From Candidatus Enterococcus huntleyi (GTDB taxonomy: Bacteria > Bacillota > Bacilli > Lactobacillales > Enterococcaceae), in the NCBI RefSeq assembly GCF_009933175.1, contig NZ_MAEJ01000030.1:186001-250000 (forward strand): 64,000 bases of DNA, given 5' to 3'. The translations under genes and the position numbers were made by a program. Below are positions 16,489 to 24,084 of this stretch, one piece after another. The notes beneath the pieces are model-generated. The model had not been told where the DNA came from. It ran no database searches and worked only from the letters and a program-made list of their open reading frames with translations. Within the stretch, counting starts at the first letter, position 1. Every line of letters begins with the position of its first letter.

Positions 16489-17226
16489 ATGGAAGGAGGG
16501 GGCATTATCAAAAAGAAATCACCAAAACGAATTTTTGCGGGGCTACTCGTCTTAGTTTTAGGGACATTGGGTATCTATACGACCCAAGATAATGCGGATA
16601 TCTTGGCGCAGCTTAGTCATTTATTTGATCAGACGCCGTCAGCGAGTCAGTTGGCAGATATTCCGGACTATGATGGAGAGCACCAGGACATTGAGATTAA
16701 TCAGAATAAGCCGACCTTTACCAAAGAAGAGTTGGCGCTGACCAAAGGAACATGGGAAGAATATTCAGACTTGGACCCTCTCAACCGTGTGGGCGTCGCT
16801 AATGCGATGCTGGGCAAGGATTTATTCCCAACGGAGAAGAGAGAACCATTGTACGTCAATCCAACTGGTTGGAATCAAAAGAAACTAGCGGGCAATCAAT
16901 GGTTGTATAACCGCAGCCACCTGATTGGCTATCAGTTAACCGGTCAAAACAATAATTTAAAGAATTTGATGACGGGGACGCGTAGTTTAAATTCTCCACA
17001 TATGCTAGTCTATGAGAATGATATTACCAACTACATTAAGACCACCAATCATCATGTGCGCTACCGCGTGACGCCGTATTTCAAGGACGATGAATTATTG
17101 GCTCGCGGAGTTCAGCTTGAAGCTCAAAGTATCGAGGATAACGACATCCAGTTCAATGTATTTATCTACAATGTTCAAGAAGGCATGTCGATTAATTATC
17201 AAACAGGTCAAGCTAAGAAAGAATAA
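16489..17226 (+). CDS. EndA-like secreted DNA/RNA non-specific endonuclease
   Basis: A 240-odd-residue beta-beta-alpha-metal nuclease. After a basic start and one membrane span (residues 14-31), the catalytic region reads NRSHLIGYQLTG (residues 141-152), equivalent to the DRGH motif of pneumococcal EndA, with His144 as general base and metal-binding Asn at 154-156. LMTGTRSLN and MLVYEND are further family blocks. The start is uncertain: ATG 16489 has no ribosome site upstream, while AAGGAGGG lies inside the frame just before ATT 16504 / ATC 16507, so a rare non-ATG start is possible. It probably degrades extracellular DNA or acts in DNA uptake. Confidence 0.85.
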   Translation: MEGGGIIKKKSPKRIFAGLLVLVLGTLGIYTTQDNADILAQLSHLFDQTPSASQLADIPDYDGEHQDIEINQNKPTFTKEELALTKGTWEEYSDLDPLNRVGVANAMLGKDLFPTEKREPLYVNPTGWNQKKLAGNQWLYNRSHLIGYQLTGQNNNLKNLMTGTRSLNSPHMLVYENDITNYIKTTNHHVRYRVTPYFKDDELLARGVQLEAQSIEDNDIQFNVFIYNVQEGMSINYQTGQAKKE

Positions 17227-17229
17227 AAA

Positions 17230-17286
17230 AGCTCGAAATCAACTGCAGAGAAGCGGATTCTCTGGACAGATGATTTCGAGTTTTTA
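17230..17286. terminator. Bidirectional terminator
   Basis: AACTCGAAATCA-type arms (GCTCGAAATCA near 17231-17241 against TGATTTCGAG near 17271-17280) enclose an inner CAGAGAA/TTCTCTG hairpin. T and A tracts flank it, between convergent genes. Confidence 0.85.
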
Positions 17287-19035
17287 TTTTTGGGCAAACT
17301 TTTTCCTTCTATAATACAGCATGCCTAAAGCCACTAACCAACAGAGGAAGGTAAGAGCGACGATTATCTTCGATGAGAGTTGATGAGGGTAGCTGAGAAT
17401 TAACTGATTATGCCCCTTTTTCTGAGTCAGTATCGGATTGCCGATCGTTGTCAATTTTAGCTTGGCTTTGGTAATATCCGTGTGATTAAATTCTAAGTTG
17501 GTGTCGCTATATTTAATGACTGGTACGGTCACCTCTTTTTCTTCGGTTGCTGACCACTCGATCACTAACTGCTCATTTTCGATTCTTTTGACAAAATTGT
17601 TCTGATTTTTGACGACTTGTTTGGTATAAGCCTTATATTTATTCTCCGTGCTATCGTTTGTCCAAGGTAAATAATCGGGCGTTGATTTTTGGACATAATA
17701 CAAAGCTTTCGTCAGGTCTTTGTCGAAAAATGAATCCTTAATTTCTTTTGCATCATTTGAAAATAAGGTCGTATGTTTGCCTGTCTGTATGTAGGACTTC
17801 TCTGATTGCCACTTGTTCAAGGCTTGATTGGTGGTATTTAAAAATTGTGACACACTAAGGACAATAATGAACGTCCCGATTATTTTGACAGGTATCGTTA
17901 AAGGCACCTTTTTCTGCAGCATGAGTCCCAATCCAAATAAAAAGAGGACCGTGAATGGAATAAAAAAGCGGAAGGGAAACTGGATTAATTCAACTATTTG
18001 ATAGTCTTTATTTTGAAGCAGCTGCCAAAGCGGTGCCGCTGCGCTTAGAGCAAAAAAGAAGCTTGCGGTAAATAGCGAAATTTTCTGGATGACCGTTGTT
18101 TTTTTCCAATGAACAATAAGCAAGGCTAAAAAGATTAGCAATAGCGGGACCAAAAGGCTCGGAGTAGCTAACCAGTAGCTGCTATTTTTAAAGATAGTTG
18201 AAGAGGCCATATGTTTATTTACAAAGGGCTCAATCAAACTATTTTTCCCATAAACTTGAATAAAACTATAAGCAATATTGACACTTAATAGGCAGAAAAT
18301 TCCTATCGACAGGCCAAGCTGCCGGATTAGCTGTCGTTTATTCTCCGTTGTTACAAAAGCATAAGCGAAAAATGGCAGATAGATCATCGCTAAAAAGACG
18401 CTGGAAAGTATATGCGTTTGGAACATTAAGGCCATTAGCAGCCCGAGCTTAAACGGTTTGACTTGTTTGCCTTCTACAAAATCAATAATAGGGACCAAGC
18501 ATAAAGGTAAGAGGGCCGCTCCCCAGCTAGAAAACCCTTGCCGCATCGTCCAGTATTGAACGGAATAGGTTGTCATATAAAATAACGCGGTCATCAGCGA
18601 ATAGCCATGAGAAATCCGAGCTTTTCGGAGTAAAGTAAGCATCGAAATGCCAGCTAAGCTATATAAAAAGAAGTTTGATAAGAGCTGGTAAAAAAACCAG
18701 GAAGGGCTAATTAAAACTAGTAAGCCTTGTAAATAAGCCATGAATGGCCCGTAAAGAGCATTGACAATTCGACCAGATTCTTGAAATCCATACATGGAAA
18801 TAAAGTATTGGAAATTGCCCTCTTTCATCTGCATAGCCGTGTCATAGAATCGATTGAAGTGAAAAACCGAATCTGAGCTGATGATCATTGCCTGCTGAAT
18901 AATTTGCGGAAGTAATAAAATTCCGGCAGTCACAAAGAGAGTAAGCAGACTGAAAAGAAGAGCACGGTCTGGCCTTCGCTTATGACTCGCTTGATTCATT
19001 TTTTTATCTTGATTTAATTGATATAGTTCCCCCAT
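17284..19035 (-). CDS. Large polytopic membrane protein, GT-C glycosyltransferase-like
   Basis: A 583-residue protein with about 11-12 membrane spans, an N-terminal cytosolic tail, an SSDSVFHFNRFYDT loop after span 1 and a C-terminal extracytoplasmic beta-rich domain (about residues 410-555) followed by a last span and a basic tail. The layout is that of YfhO-like or 6-pyruvoyl-tetrahydropterin-synthase-related membrane proteins, thought to be GT-C type lipid-linked-sugar glycosyltransferases. The acidic residue pair in the first outer loop is where GT-C enzymes place catalysis. Start ATG 19035 has GGGGTG upstream. Family call is moderate; substrate unknown. Confidence 0.65.
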   Translation of the reverse strand: MGELYQLNQDKKMNQASHKRRPDRALLFSLLTLFVTAGILLLPQIIQQAMIISSDSVFHFNRFYDTAMQMKEGNFQYFISMYGFQESGRIVNALYGPFMAYLQGLLVLISPSWFFYQLLSNFFLYSLAGISMLTLLRKARISHGYSLMTALFYMTTYSVQYWTMRQGFSSWGAALLPLCLVPIIDFVEGKQVKPFKLGLLMALMFQTHILSSVFLAMIYLPFFAYAFVTTENKRQLIRQLGLSIGIFCLLSVNIAYSFIQVYGKNSLIEPFVNKHMASSTIFKNSSYWLATPSLLVPLLLIFLALLIVHWKKTTVIQKISLFTASFFFALSAAAPLWQLLQNKDYQIVELIQFPFRFFIPFTVLFLFGLGLMLQKKVPLTIPVKIIGTFIIVLSVSQFLNTTNQALNKWQSEKSYIQTGKHTTLFSNDAKEIKDSFFDKDLTKALYYVQKSTPDYLPWTNDSTENKYKAYTKQVVKNQNNFVKRIENEQLVIEWSATEEKEVTVPVIKYSDTNLEFNHTDITKAKLKLTTIGNPILTQKKGHNQLILSYPHQLSSKIIVALTFLCWLVALGMLYYRRKKFAQK

Positions 19036-19308
19036 AAGTCACACCCCAAAGTAAGTTATACCATTTAGGCTACCGTTATAAATAACAAGAGGCAAGTCAA
19101 TAGTGGTATTTTCATGAAAACTTATCAATTTCTTTATGACTTTACTATTTCTCTTTGAGGTTGGCTTAATCAGAGACTATTTCCTCACAAATTTCAATAC
19201 AAAAAGACAAATTTAGAAGAAAGACAATAATTTCGTCAAAATAAATTCATTCTTTTTCTGTATCCTAAAATAGGGAGAATGGAATTTGACCTAGAAAGTA
19301 GAATTTGT
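19036..19308. other. Intergenic, no gene seen
   Basis: AT-rich spacer between the divergent membrane-protein gene and ireB. Apart from the ireB promoter at its right end I see no gene or repeat. Confidence 0.5.
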
Positions 19309-19337
19309 TTGTAGTTTTCTGTATATTCTAGTAAAAT
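19309..19337 (+). promoter_or_regulatory. Promoter of the ireB operon
   Basis: TTGTAG (19309-19314), a 17-base spacer and TAAAAT (19332-19337), 50 bases before the ireB start. Confidence 0.6.
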
Positions 19338-19386
19338 GAGAGAGTATAAGGTAATTGATACTTTATAAGAGGAGAGGTGTAGAATC

Positions 19387-19653
19387 ATGGGTTTTACAGA
19401 TGAAACCGTACGTTTTGATTTTGACGACAGTCGTAAAAAAGAAGTTGGCGAAACTCTTGCCATCGTTTATCGGGCTTTGGAAGAAAAAGGCTACAATCCT
19501 ATTAACCAAATTGTTGGCTACTTGCTTTCTGGAGACCCGGCCTACATTCCTCGTTATCGTGATGCACGTAACTTAATTCGTCGTCATGAACGCGATGAAA
19601 TTATGGAAGTATTAGTCAAACATTATTTGGCTGATCATGGGGTTGTAATTTGA
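19387..19653 (+). CDS. ireB: IreB regulatory phosphoprotein (DUF965/UPF0297)
   Basis: An 88-residue protein, [14 protein letters not shown] at the N-terminus and [20 protein letters not shown] in the middle, the classic UPF0297 signature. In E. faecalis the orthologue IreB is phosphorylated by the Ser/Thr kinase IreK and dampens cephalosporin resistance; the phospho-threonines lie in the N-terminal TDET region, conserved here. Ribosome site AGGAGAGG precedes ATG 19387. It heads a conserved ireB-ruvX-DUF1292 operon; the ruvX start overlaps its stop by 4 bases (TTGA). Confidence 0.95.
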   Translation: MGFTDETVRFDFDDSRKKEVGETLAIVYRALEEKGYNPINQIVGYLLSGDPAYIPRYRDARNLIRRHERDEIMEVLVKHYLADHGVVI

Positions 19654-20084
19654 TAAGAGTCATGGGGTTAGATGTCGGATCGAAGACTGTTGGTATCGCA
19701 GTAAGTGATCCATTTGGATGGACTGCTCAAGGGGTCGAGATTATCCGCATCAATGAAGAGCAAGGAGAATTTGGCTTTGATCGACTAAAAGAATTAGTTA
19801 AAGAGTATGAAGTCACTCACTTTGTTGTAGGGTTACCAAAAAACATGAATAACTCTATAGGTCCTCGGGCAGAAGCTTCAATGGCCTACGGAGATCAAAT
19901 TAAAGAGCTATTTGATTTGCCGGTTGCCTATCAAGATGAACGTCTCACAACTGTTCAAGCTGAGCGCATGTTGGTGGAACAAGCAAATACTTCTAGAGCA
20001 AAAAGAAAAAAAGTGATTGATAAAGTAGCTGCAGTCATGATTTTACAAAATTATCTAGATGGTGCCGGTAAACAATTATTTTAA
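19650..20084 (+). CDS. ruvX: RuvX/YqgF Holliday-junction resolvase-like nuclease
   Basis: A 144-residue RNase H-fold protein. [19 protein letters not shown] carries the first catalytic Asp, VVGLPKNMN the second motif, and YQDERLTT then the final acidic residues. Orthologues act on Holliday junctions or in 16S pre-rRNA processing. Start is TTG 19650 (product [10 protein letters not shown]), overlapping the ireB stop as TTGA; ATG 19662 would shorten the first beta strand. Translation is therefore likely coupled to ireB. Confidence 0.93.
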   Translation: MIRVMGLDVGSKTVGIAVSDPFGWTAQGVEIIRINEEQGEFGFDRLKELVKEYEVTHFVVGLPKNMNNSIGPRAEASMAYGDQIKELFDLPVAYQDERLTTVQAERMLVEQANTSRAKRKKVIDKVAAVMILQNYLDGAGKQLF

Positions 20085-20105
20085 TACAGGAAAAGAGGAA
20101 ATAGA

Positions 20106-20429
20106 ATGACAGAGCACAACCATGAACATGACCATAATCACGATCATGACCACGAAGGACATGAACACATCACTTTAGTGGATGAACACGGGAATGAAAC
20201 CCTGTATGAAATTCTTTTAACCGTTGATGGCCAAGAAGAATTCGGTAAAAATTATGTTTTACTGTATCCAGCAGGCGCTCCTGAAGACGAAGATGTTGAG
20301 CTTCAAGCATATGCGTACATCGAAAATGAAGATGGTACAGAAGGCGAATTAGAACAAATCGAAACAGACGCTGAATGGGACATGATCGAAGAAGTCTTCA
20401 ACACGTTCATGACTGAAGAAGAAGAATAG
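20106..20429 (+). CDS. DUF1292 (UPF0473) protein
   Basis: A 107-residue acidic protein of UPF0473, always found after ireB and ruvX in Firmicutes, of unknown role. The N-terminus is unusually His-rich ([18 protein letters not shown], residues 4-21), which suggests metal binding and is not general in the family. The conserved block follows: [18 protein letters not shown] and the acidic C-terminus with [11 protein letters not shown]. Ribosome site AAAGAGGAA precedes ATG 20106. The operon ends in a terminator 15 bases later. Confidence 0.9.
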   Translation: MTEHNHEHDHNHDHDHEGHEHITLVDEHGNETLYEILLTVDGQEEFGKNYVLLYPAGAPEDEDVELQAYAYIENEDGTEGELEQIETDAEWDMIEEVFNTFMTEEEE

Positions 20430-20443
20430 ACCTAAAATGATGG

Positions 20444-20477
20444 CTGAATCCTTGATATATAAGGGTTCAGTTTTTTT
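20444..20477 (+). terminator. Terminator of the ireB operon
   Basis: CTGAATCCTT (20444-20453) pairs with AAGGGTTCAG (20461-20470), then T7. Confidence 0.9.
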
Positions 20478-20826
20478 GTTTTTTGTTTTGAATACGAGAT
20501 TGAATACGTTCCGCTAATTAATTCACTTTGGAACATCGTTTTTTCAATAATTTATTTAGTTCGATAATAAACATTTTTTGAATTGTGCTGAATAGTTGAG
20601 CAGAATGTGTTTCTAGTTCGATTTGGGTATATACTGATTATAACAACAAGTAAAGATAAGATGAAAAAATACATTTACTTATTAAGTGAAGCTAACAAGT
20701 TTGGAAAAGTTAAAGTTATTGGAACAAACAATTATTGCATCTAAATAGGGGCGACGATTGTTTGCTGATTTATAAGTCAAATTATTATAGAAAATTGGAA
20801 ATAGCATGGAGAGGAGGAGTTTAACC
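20478..20826. other. Intergenic, no gene seen
   Basis: AT-rich region with no credible ORF. TATACT near 20632 could be a -10 element for the small membrane gene downstream, but I see no good -35. Confidence 0.4.
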
Positions 20827-20994
20827 GTGAAATTGATGAACTATGGACTCTTATTTATTGTTATTATTTTTCTGATTGTCCTTTTTTTGAGAAATCAACT
20901 AGAGTATGGTTCGTTAATAACTTGGTTGTTAGGGGTTTCGTTGATAGCTTTTTTGTTTCTATATCGTTCGAAAAAGGCTCAAAGTAGAAAATGA
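20827..20994 (+). CDS. Small two-span membrane protein, unknown
   Basis: A 55-residue protein with two hydrophobic helices (about residues 5-22 and 31-47) and a basic tail (YRSKKAQSRK). The start is GTG 20827, with AGGAGG ending 9 bases upstream; the ATG at 20806 lies before this ribosome site. No family recognised. It stands alone, followed by a terminator, and may be a small stress or lipid-associated membrane protein; nothing in the sequence decides this. Confidence 0.6.
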   Translation: MKLMNYGLLFIVIIFLIVLFLRNQLEYGSLITWLLGVSLIAFLFLYRSKKAQSRK

Positions 20995-21048
20995 ACTGGG
21001 CTTTCTGTCGTGTGTTGTCTGCGGACTAAGTCACCTATAAATGAGATG

Positions 21049-21083
21049 GGAGTTGATTAGAAAAATCGGATCAACTCCTTTTT
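21049..21083 (+). terminator. Terminator after the small membrane gene
   Basis: GGAGTTGAT (21049-21057) pairs with ATCAACTCC (21070-21078), then T5. Confidence 0.85.
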
Positions 21084-21193
21084 GTATGTAAAATTTTAGC
21101 TTCCATTTTTTTGATTTGTTATTCGTCTAAATATTATGTATTGGCTGTTCTTGAATCTCAAGTCGTTGATGCGTTCAAAGAGTGGCAATACGC

Positions 21194-21228
21194 GCTAATC
21201 TCTTGATGAATAGAGAATTAGTTTTTTT
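21194..21228 (+). terminator. Second terminator-like hairpin in gene-free DNA
   Basis: CTAATCTCT pairs with AGAGAATTAG (one bulge) and T7 follows. No gene is seen between 21084 and 21194, so it could end an unseen small RNA. The remaining stretch to 21493 shows no gene. Confidence 0.5.
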
Positions 21229-21493
21229 GTTGTTAATTTTAATGTCAAGTGGGAGCGGAATTTCAACACTGCAATCATCTTGACAAAGATAAGTTATGGA
21301 TTAGTTCCTAGTTGTGCTCGTCTACTTTACTCGCTAGACTCCTTTAAAATGGAACTGAGCTAAAGTATTATAAACTTATAGTGATACACTGGAGTAGGAT
21401 AAATTATAATTAAGCAATATATATAATGCGACATAGCATATGGATACTAAAGTAATTAGGGATAGGCTAGATGTGAAATTATAAAATGGGGTG

Positions 21494-21718
21494 ATGAATT
21501 TGCTTATAAAAGAAGGAGAACTGAGTGAAGTCGATGTACGCTATATAGGAAAAACAGGTGTAGCATTTGATTCTGGGAAAATTTATAAAGCAGTTGCATA
21601 TTTACCGGATGAGAATTTGATCTCAGTGACTGATGAAAGCAATGAAGATTATTTATACATGCCGAAATCGTTTGAACTATTAGGGGACATTGAGAAATTA
21701 CCACATTATAAAGATTAA
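21494..21718 (+). CDS. Small conserved-looking protein, unknown
   Basis: A 74-residue soluble acidic protein. The core VDVRYIGKTGVAFDSGKIYK followed by EDYLYMPKSFELL looks like a compact beta-rich domain. Start ATG 21494 is preceded only by GGGGTG at short distance, so initiation may be weak; a better AAGGAG lies inside the frame with no good start codon after it. It is first in a run of three small genes of unknown function with no mobile-element marker. I do not recognise the family. Confidence 0.5.
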   Translation: MNLLIKEGELSEVDVRYIGKTGVAFDSGKIYKAVAYLPDENLISVTDESNEDYLYMPKSFELLGDIEKLPHYKD

Positions 21719-21733
21719 TAAGAAGTGATAACA

Positions 21734-21992
21734 ATGGATAGGATACTTTGGAACCGTAAGCTTTCTGATTTCAACGTATAAGATTTGGGAGTTTAGAAAA
21801 CTTGCTTATTTGAAAAAGAATTATGAGGTGGTAGGGGAATTCATTTGGTATGGAACTATTTCTAGCATTAAAAGTAGCTCAATAAAAGAACCGGTTACTA
21901 TCACAGTATTTCGTTTCGAGTTGCCTGTAAAACAGCCATTTACGAAAACATTTATAATTGAAACGGATGGATATGAACAGGGGAATGAGTAG
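21734..21992 (+). pseudogene. Small membrane-anchored protein with disrupted start
   Basis: The coding frame is open from 21732 to 21992 and reads GYFGTVSFLISTYKIWEF, then KKNYEVVGEFIWYG and a beta-rich tail; the first part looks like a membrane anchor. But the only well-placed ATG (21734) is out of frame and stops after 15 codons. Loss of two bases, for example ATGTGG to ATGG, would explain this. In-frame TTG 21810 could start a shorter 60-residue product but lacks a ribosome site. I therefore call it probably decayed; a sequencing error or non-canonical start is the alternative. Confidence 0.45.
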
Positions 21993-22031
21993 CTGATACG
22001 CAGCCGAATCCTTGTTAAAAACTACACATTT

Positions 22032-22060
22032 TTGACTTTCTGTGCGTTACGTCGTACACT
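22032..22060 (+). promoter_or_regulatory. Promoter giving a leaderless mRNA
   Basis: TTGACT (22032-22037), 17 bases, TACACT (22055-22060). The expected transcription start, 7 bases after the -10, falls on the A of ATG 22067. Confidence 0.65.
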
Positions 22061-22066
22061 TTATTC

Positions 22067-22336
22067 ATGGAAACTCATACTGGATTATTAACTCATGTGA
22101 AGGTGTTCAAGGAAGGGAATTATCCCATAACTGGAATATTGATGTTTGAAAATGATGAGTGTCTTAATTGCGTCATCAAGGACCGCTATCTATCAAAATA
22201 TGTATTGAGCTTACCAATGCATAAATATCGTTTGGAGGTACAAGGGAAGTACAATGAACGTGGGCAATTTAATATTAAAAAAATGCGGATCATCAATATA
22301 GATAGTTACATTGCTATTATTGGAACACCTGAATAG
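22067..22336 (+). CDS. Small protein, possible OB-fold, leaderless gene
   Basis: An 89-residue protein with alternating beta-strand-like segments; HKYRLEVQGKYNERGQFNI resembles a strand-turn-strand of OB-fold nucleic-acid-binding proteins, but this is only a visual impression. No Shine-Dalgarno precedes the ATG. Instead a good sigma-A promoter ends six bases before it, so the mRNA likely begins with the start codon. A strong terminator follows the stop codon. The gene is therefore a self-contained unit of unknown function. Confidence 0.6.
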   Translation: METHTGLLTHVKVFKEGNYPITGILMFENDECLNCVIKDRYLSKYVLSLPMHKYRLEVQGKYNERGQFNIKKMRIINIDSYIAIIGTPE

Positions 22337-22341
22337 ATCGT

Positions 22342-22372
22342 ATAGACCTTCGCTTTGCGAGGTCTATTTTTT
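22342..22372 (+). terminator. Terminator of the leaderless gene
   Basis: ATAGACCTTCGC pairs with GCGAGGTCTAT across a TT loop, followed by a T-rich run. Confidence 0.88.
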
Positions 22373-22394
22373 ATGCCAAAATTAGATTTTTAGA

Positions 22395-22432
22395 CAAAAA
22401 ATTAGCACCTACTGTCTATTTCAGTAGGTGCT
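22395..22432 (-). terminator. Terminator of the minus-strand small gene
   Basis: On the minus strand AGCACCTACTG (22432-22422) pairs with CAGTAGGTGCT (22414-22404), then AATTTTTT. Confidence 0.85.
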
Positions 22433-22473
22433 GTCAGTATGAATAGTCATTGTCCATGAGAGAGTATTACTCC

Positions 22474-22623
22474 TTATGCGATTTTTTCTAATTCTTTTAC
22501 TGCATTTTCAATTGTAGTACCTGTAGCAAATTTGTTTTCATCATCTTTAATAAAAACAATAAAGAGGTTTAGCTCTGTATTTAAAGTTACTCGATACTCT
22601 AATTTTTGGTTAGTGAATGTCAT
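22474..22623 (-). CDS. Small protein, unknown
   Basis: A 49-residue protein, MTFTNQKLEYRVTLNTELNL at the start and a helix ending VKELEKIA. Pattern: two to three beta strands then a helix, reminiscent of the single domain of HicB-like proteins, but too short to assign. ATG 22623 has AAAGGAGA 10 bases upstream; the frame is open to 22659 without a ribosome site. It has its own terminator. No partner toxin gene is present. Confidence 0.55.
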   Translation of the reverse strand: MTFTNQKLEYRVTLNTELNLFIVFIKDDENKFATGTTIENAVKELEKIA

Positions 22624-22870
22624 ATAGCATTCTCCTTTCTCTGTAGTGACGAAAGGCAACGATAACGTTCATAACGAAATTCCTATTTCTTATAATAACA
22701 CAATTTTCAAGAAAATACTATTCCTTTTCACAAATATATTATTCTCATGCTAGTTAGAGCAGATATAGTATTCATAAAAAAACAAATTTCTCTATAAAAG
22801 AATGGATTATCCCGATATTTCGTTAACAAATGATTATCACAGTCGTTCGATTAACTGACTTATTAATTAC

Positions 22871-23080
22871 CTATTTCATATCAGGCACCAAGCGATTGAT
22901 ATTGGTCAGGTCAAAGGCAATCATCAGGTTAGTCAAATCAGTCACACTAAGCGTATTTTCGTCGAATTCATTCTTTGTATACATATCAAGCAAGGTATCA
23001 TAGGAGATGCCGGTTTCTTTAGCTAATTCAATCAGTGAAACGTCGGCAGAATCCACTTGTTGTTGTAGATTAATTTTCAT
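22871..23080 (-). CDS. Small HTH (Xre-like) protein under a LexA-type promoter
   Basis: A 69-residue protein. VSLIELAKETGISYDTLLDMY reads as the helix-turn-helix of a Cro/C1-type regulator, followed by LTNLMIAFDLTNINRLV, the typical closing helices. It is about the minimal size of one HTH domain. ATG 23080 follows AAGGAGAGATGACTT. Its promoter (23128-23156) carries a near-perfect Firmicute LexA box between -35 and -10, so expression should rise after DNA damage. No phage genes are adjacent. It could be a relic of a prophage or ICE switch, or a host SOS regulator. Confidence 0.65.
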   Translation of the reverse strand: MKINLQQQVDSADVSLIELAKETGISYDTLLDMYTKNEFDENTLSVTDLTNLMIAFDLTNINRLVPDMK

Positions 23081-23127
23081 AAGTCATCTCTCCTTTGGCG
23101 AGTGGTAGAATTATTCGGTCACTATTC

Positions 23128-23156
23128 ATTATAAGAACGTTTGTTCGACTTGTAAA
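23128..23156 (-). promoter_or_regulatory. Promoter with LexA (SOS) box in the spacer
   Basis: Minus strand TTTACA (23156-23151), 17-base spacer, TATAAT (23133-23128). The spacer holds CGAACAAACGTTCT (23147-23134), which fits the Bacillus LexA consensus CGAAC-RNRY-GTTYC at 13 of 14 positions. Confidence 0.7.
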
Positions 23157-23335
23157 GCGAACAGACTTAAAAAAACAGAAAAGTTTCCAATTTTTTTCGT
23201 CTTCTGCGAGAAGAGAATTATTTTTTGTTCCCCTTTACATAAACAGGTACTCTTAGTATTCTAGGGAAGTCAGAGACTAAGGAAATGGCTAGTCGATTAA
23301 AGGAATCAGAAAAAATAAATCTAGGAGTGTTACTT

Positions 23336-23971
23336 ATGAAATATGAATGGCGTAAACAGGAGAAATCAATCTATCTTCCTAAAGCGAATCCGCAGGTAGT
23401 CGAAATCCCCAAAATGAATTATTTAGTATTAACAGGTAAAGGTAATCCGAATTCAGAATTATTTGCCCAACAGACTTCGGCACTCTATGCGCTTTCTTAT
23501 GATTTTCGAATGGCTTGTAAGAAAGGAATATTAGGCGAAGAGCCACTGGAATATGTCGTCTATCCGTTAGAAGGAATTTGGACAACGGGTGATGGTTCAA
23601 GAGGGGAAACGTTGAATAAAGAGGCACTAGAGTATCGCATTATGATTCGTCAGCACTCATTTATTACTCAACAGAACTTGCAGGATAGTTTGGAACGATT
23701 GGCTGTAAAAAAACCGAATCCGCATTATGAGGGAGTGACTCTCGAAGAGTATCAAGAAGGAACGAGCGTTCAAATGTTGCATGTGGGTTCGTATGATCAG
23801 GAGTTAGCCTCGTTCCAGACGATGGATCACTATTTACAAGAAAATAATTTGAAACGAGTGAATATTATGGAGCGCTACATTCATCGTGAAATTTACTTAT
23901 CTGATCCGAGAAAAGTAGCCGCAGATAAATTAAAAACGGTGTTGCGTTATCAAGTTGAAAAACAAAACTAA
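23336..23971 (+). CDS. GyrI-like small-molecule-binding protein
   Basis: A 211-residue protein of the GyrI-like (SOUL/AraC effector) fold. It begins MKYEWRKQEKSIYLPK; conserved family features are MNYLVLTGKGNP, the WTTGDGS turn, a central EYRIMIRQ strand and LHVGSYDQE, with the C-terminal HREIYLSDPRK. Such stand-alone domains bind hydrophobic or drug-like molecules. The frame is open from 23285, but ATG 23336 has AGGAG properly spaced. Monocistronic, convergent with rnhC, sharing a bidirectional hairpin. Confidence 0.82.
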   Translation: MKYEWRKQEKSIYLPKANPQVVEIPKMNYLVLTGKGNPNSELFAQQTSALYALSYDFRMACKKGILGEEPLEYVVYPLEGIWTTGDGSRGETLNKEALEYRIMIRQHSFITQQNLQDSLERLAVKKPNPHYEGVTLEEYQEGTSVQMLHVGSYDQELASFQTMDHYLQENNLKRVNIMERYIHREIYLSDPRKVAADKLKTVLRYQVEKQN

Positions 23972-24020
23972 GACGAGGCTCAATGTGTTGAGGTTTTAAA
24001 GACGTTGCTTAAAATGAAAA

Positions 24021-24070
24021 GAGAGTTGAAAGGTGATTGCGATTTGATCATCCTTTCAGCTCTCTTTTTC
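24021..24070. terminator. Bidirectional terminator between the GyrI-like gene and rnhC
   Basis: GAGAGTTGAAAGGTGA pairs with TCATCCTTTCAGCTCTC (one bulge) with T tracts on both strands. Confidence 0.85.
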
Positions 24071-24084
24071 AGCTGTTCACCTTT

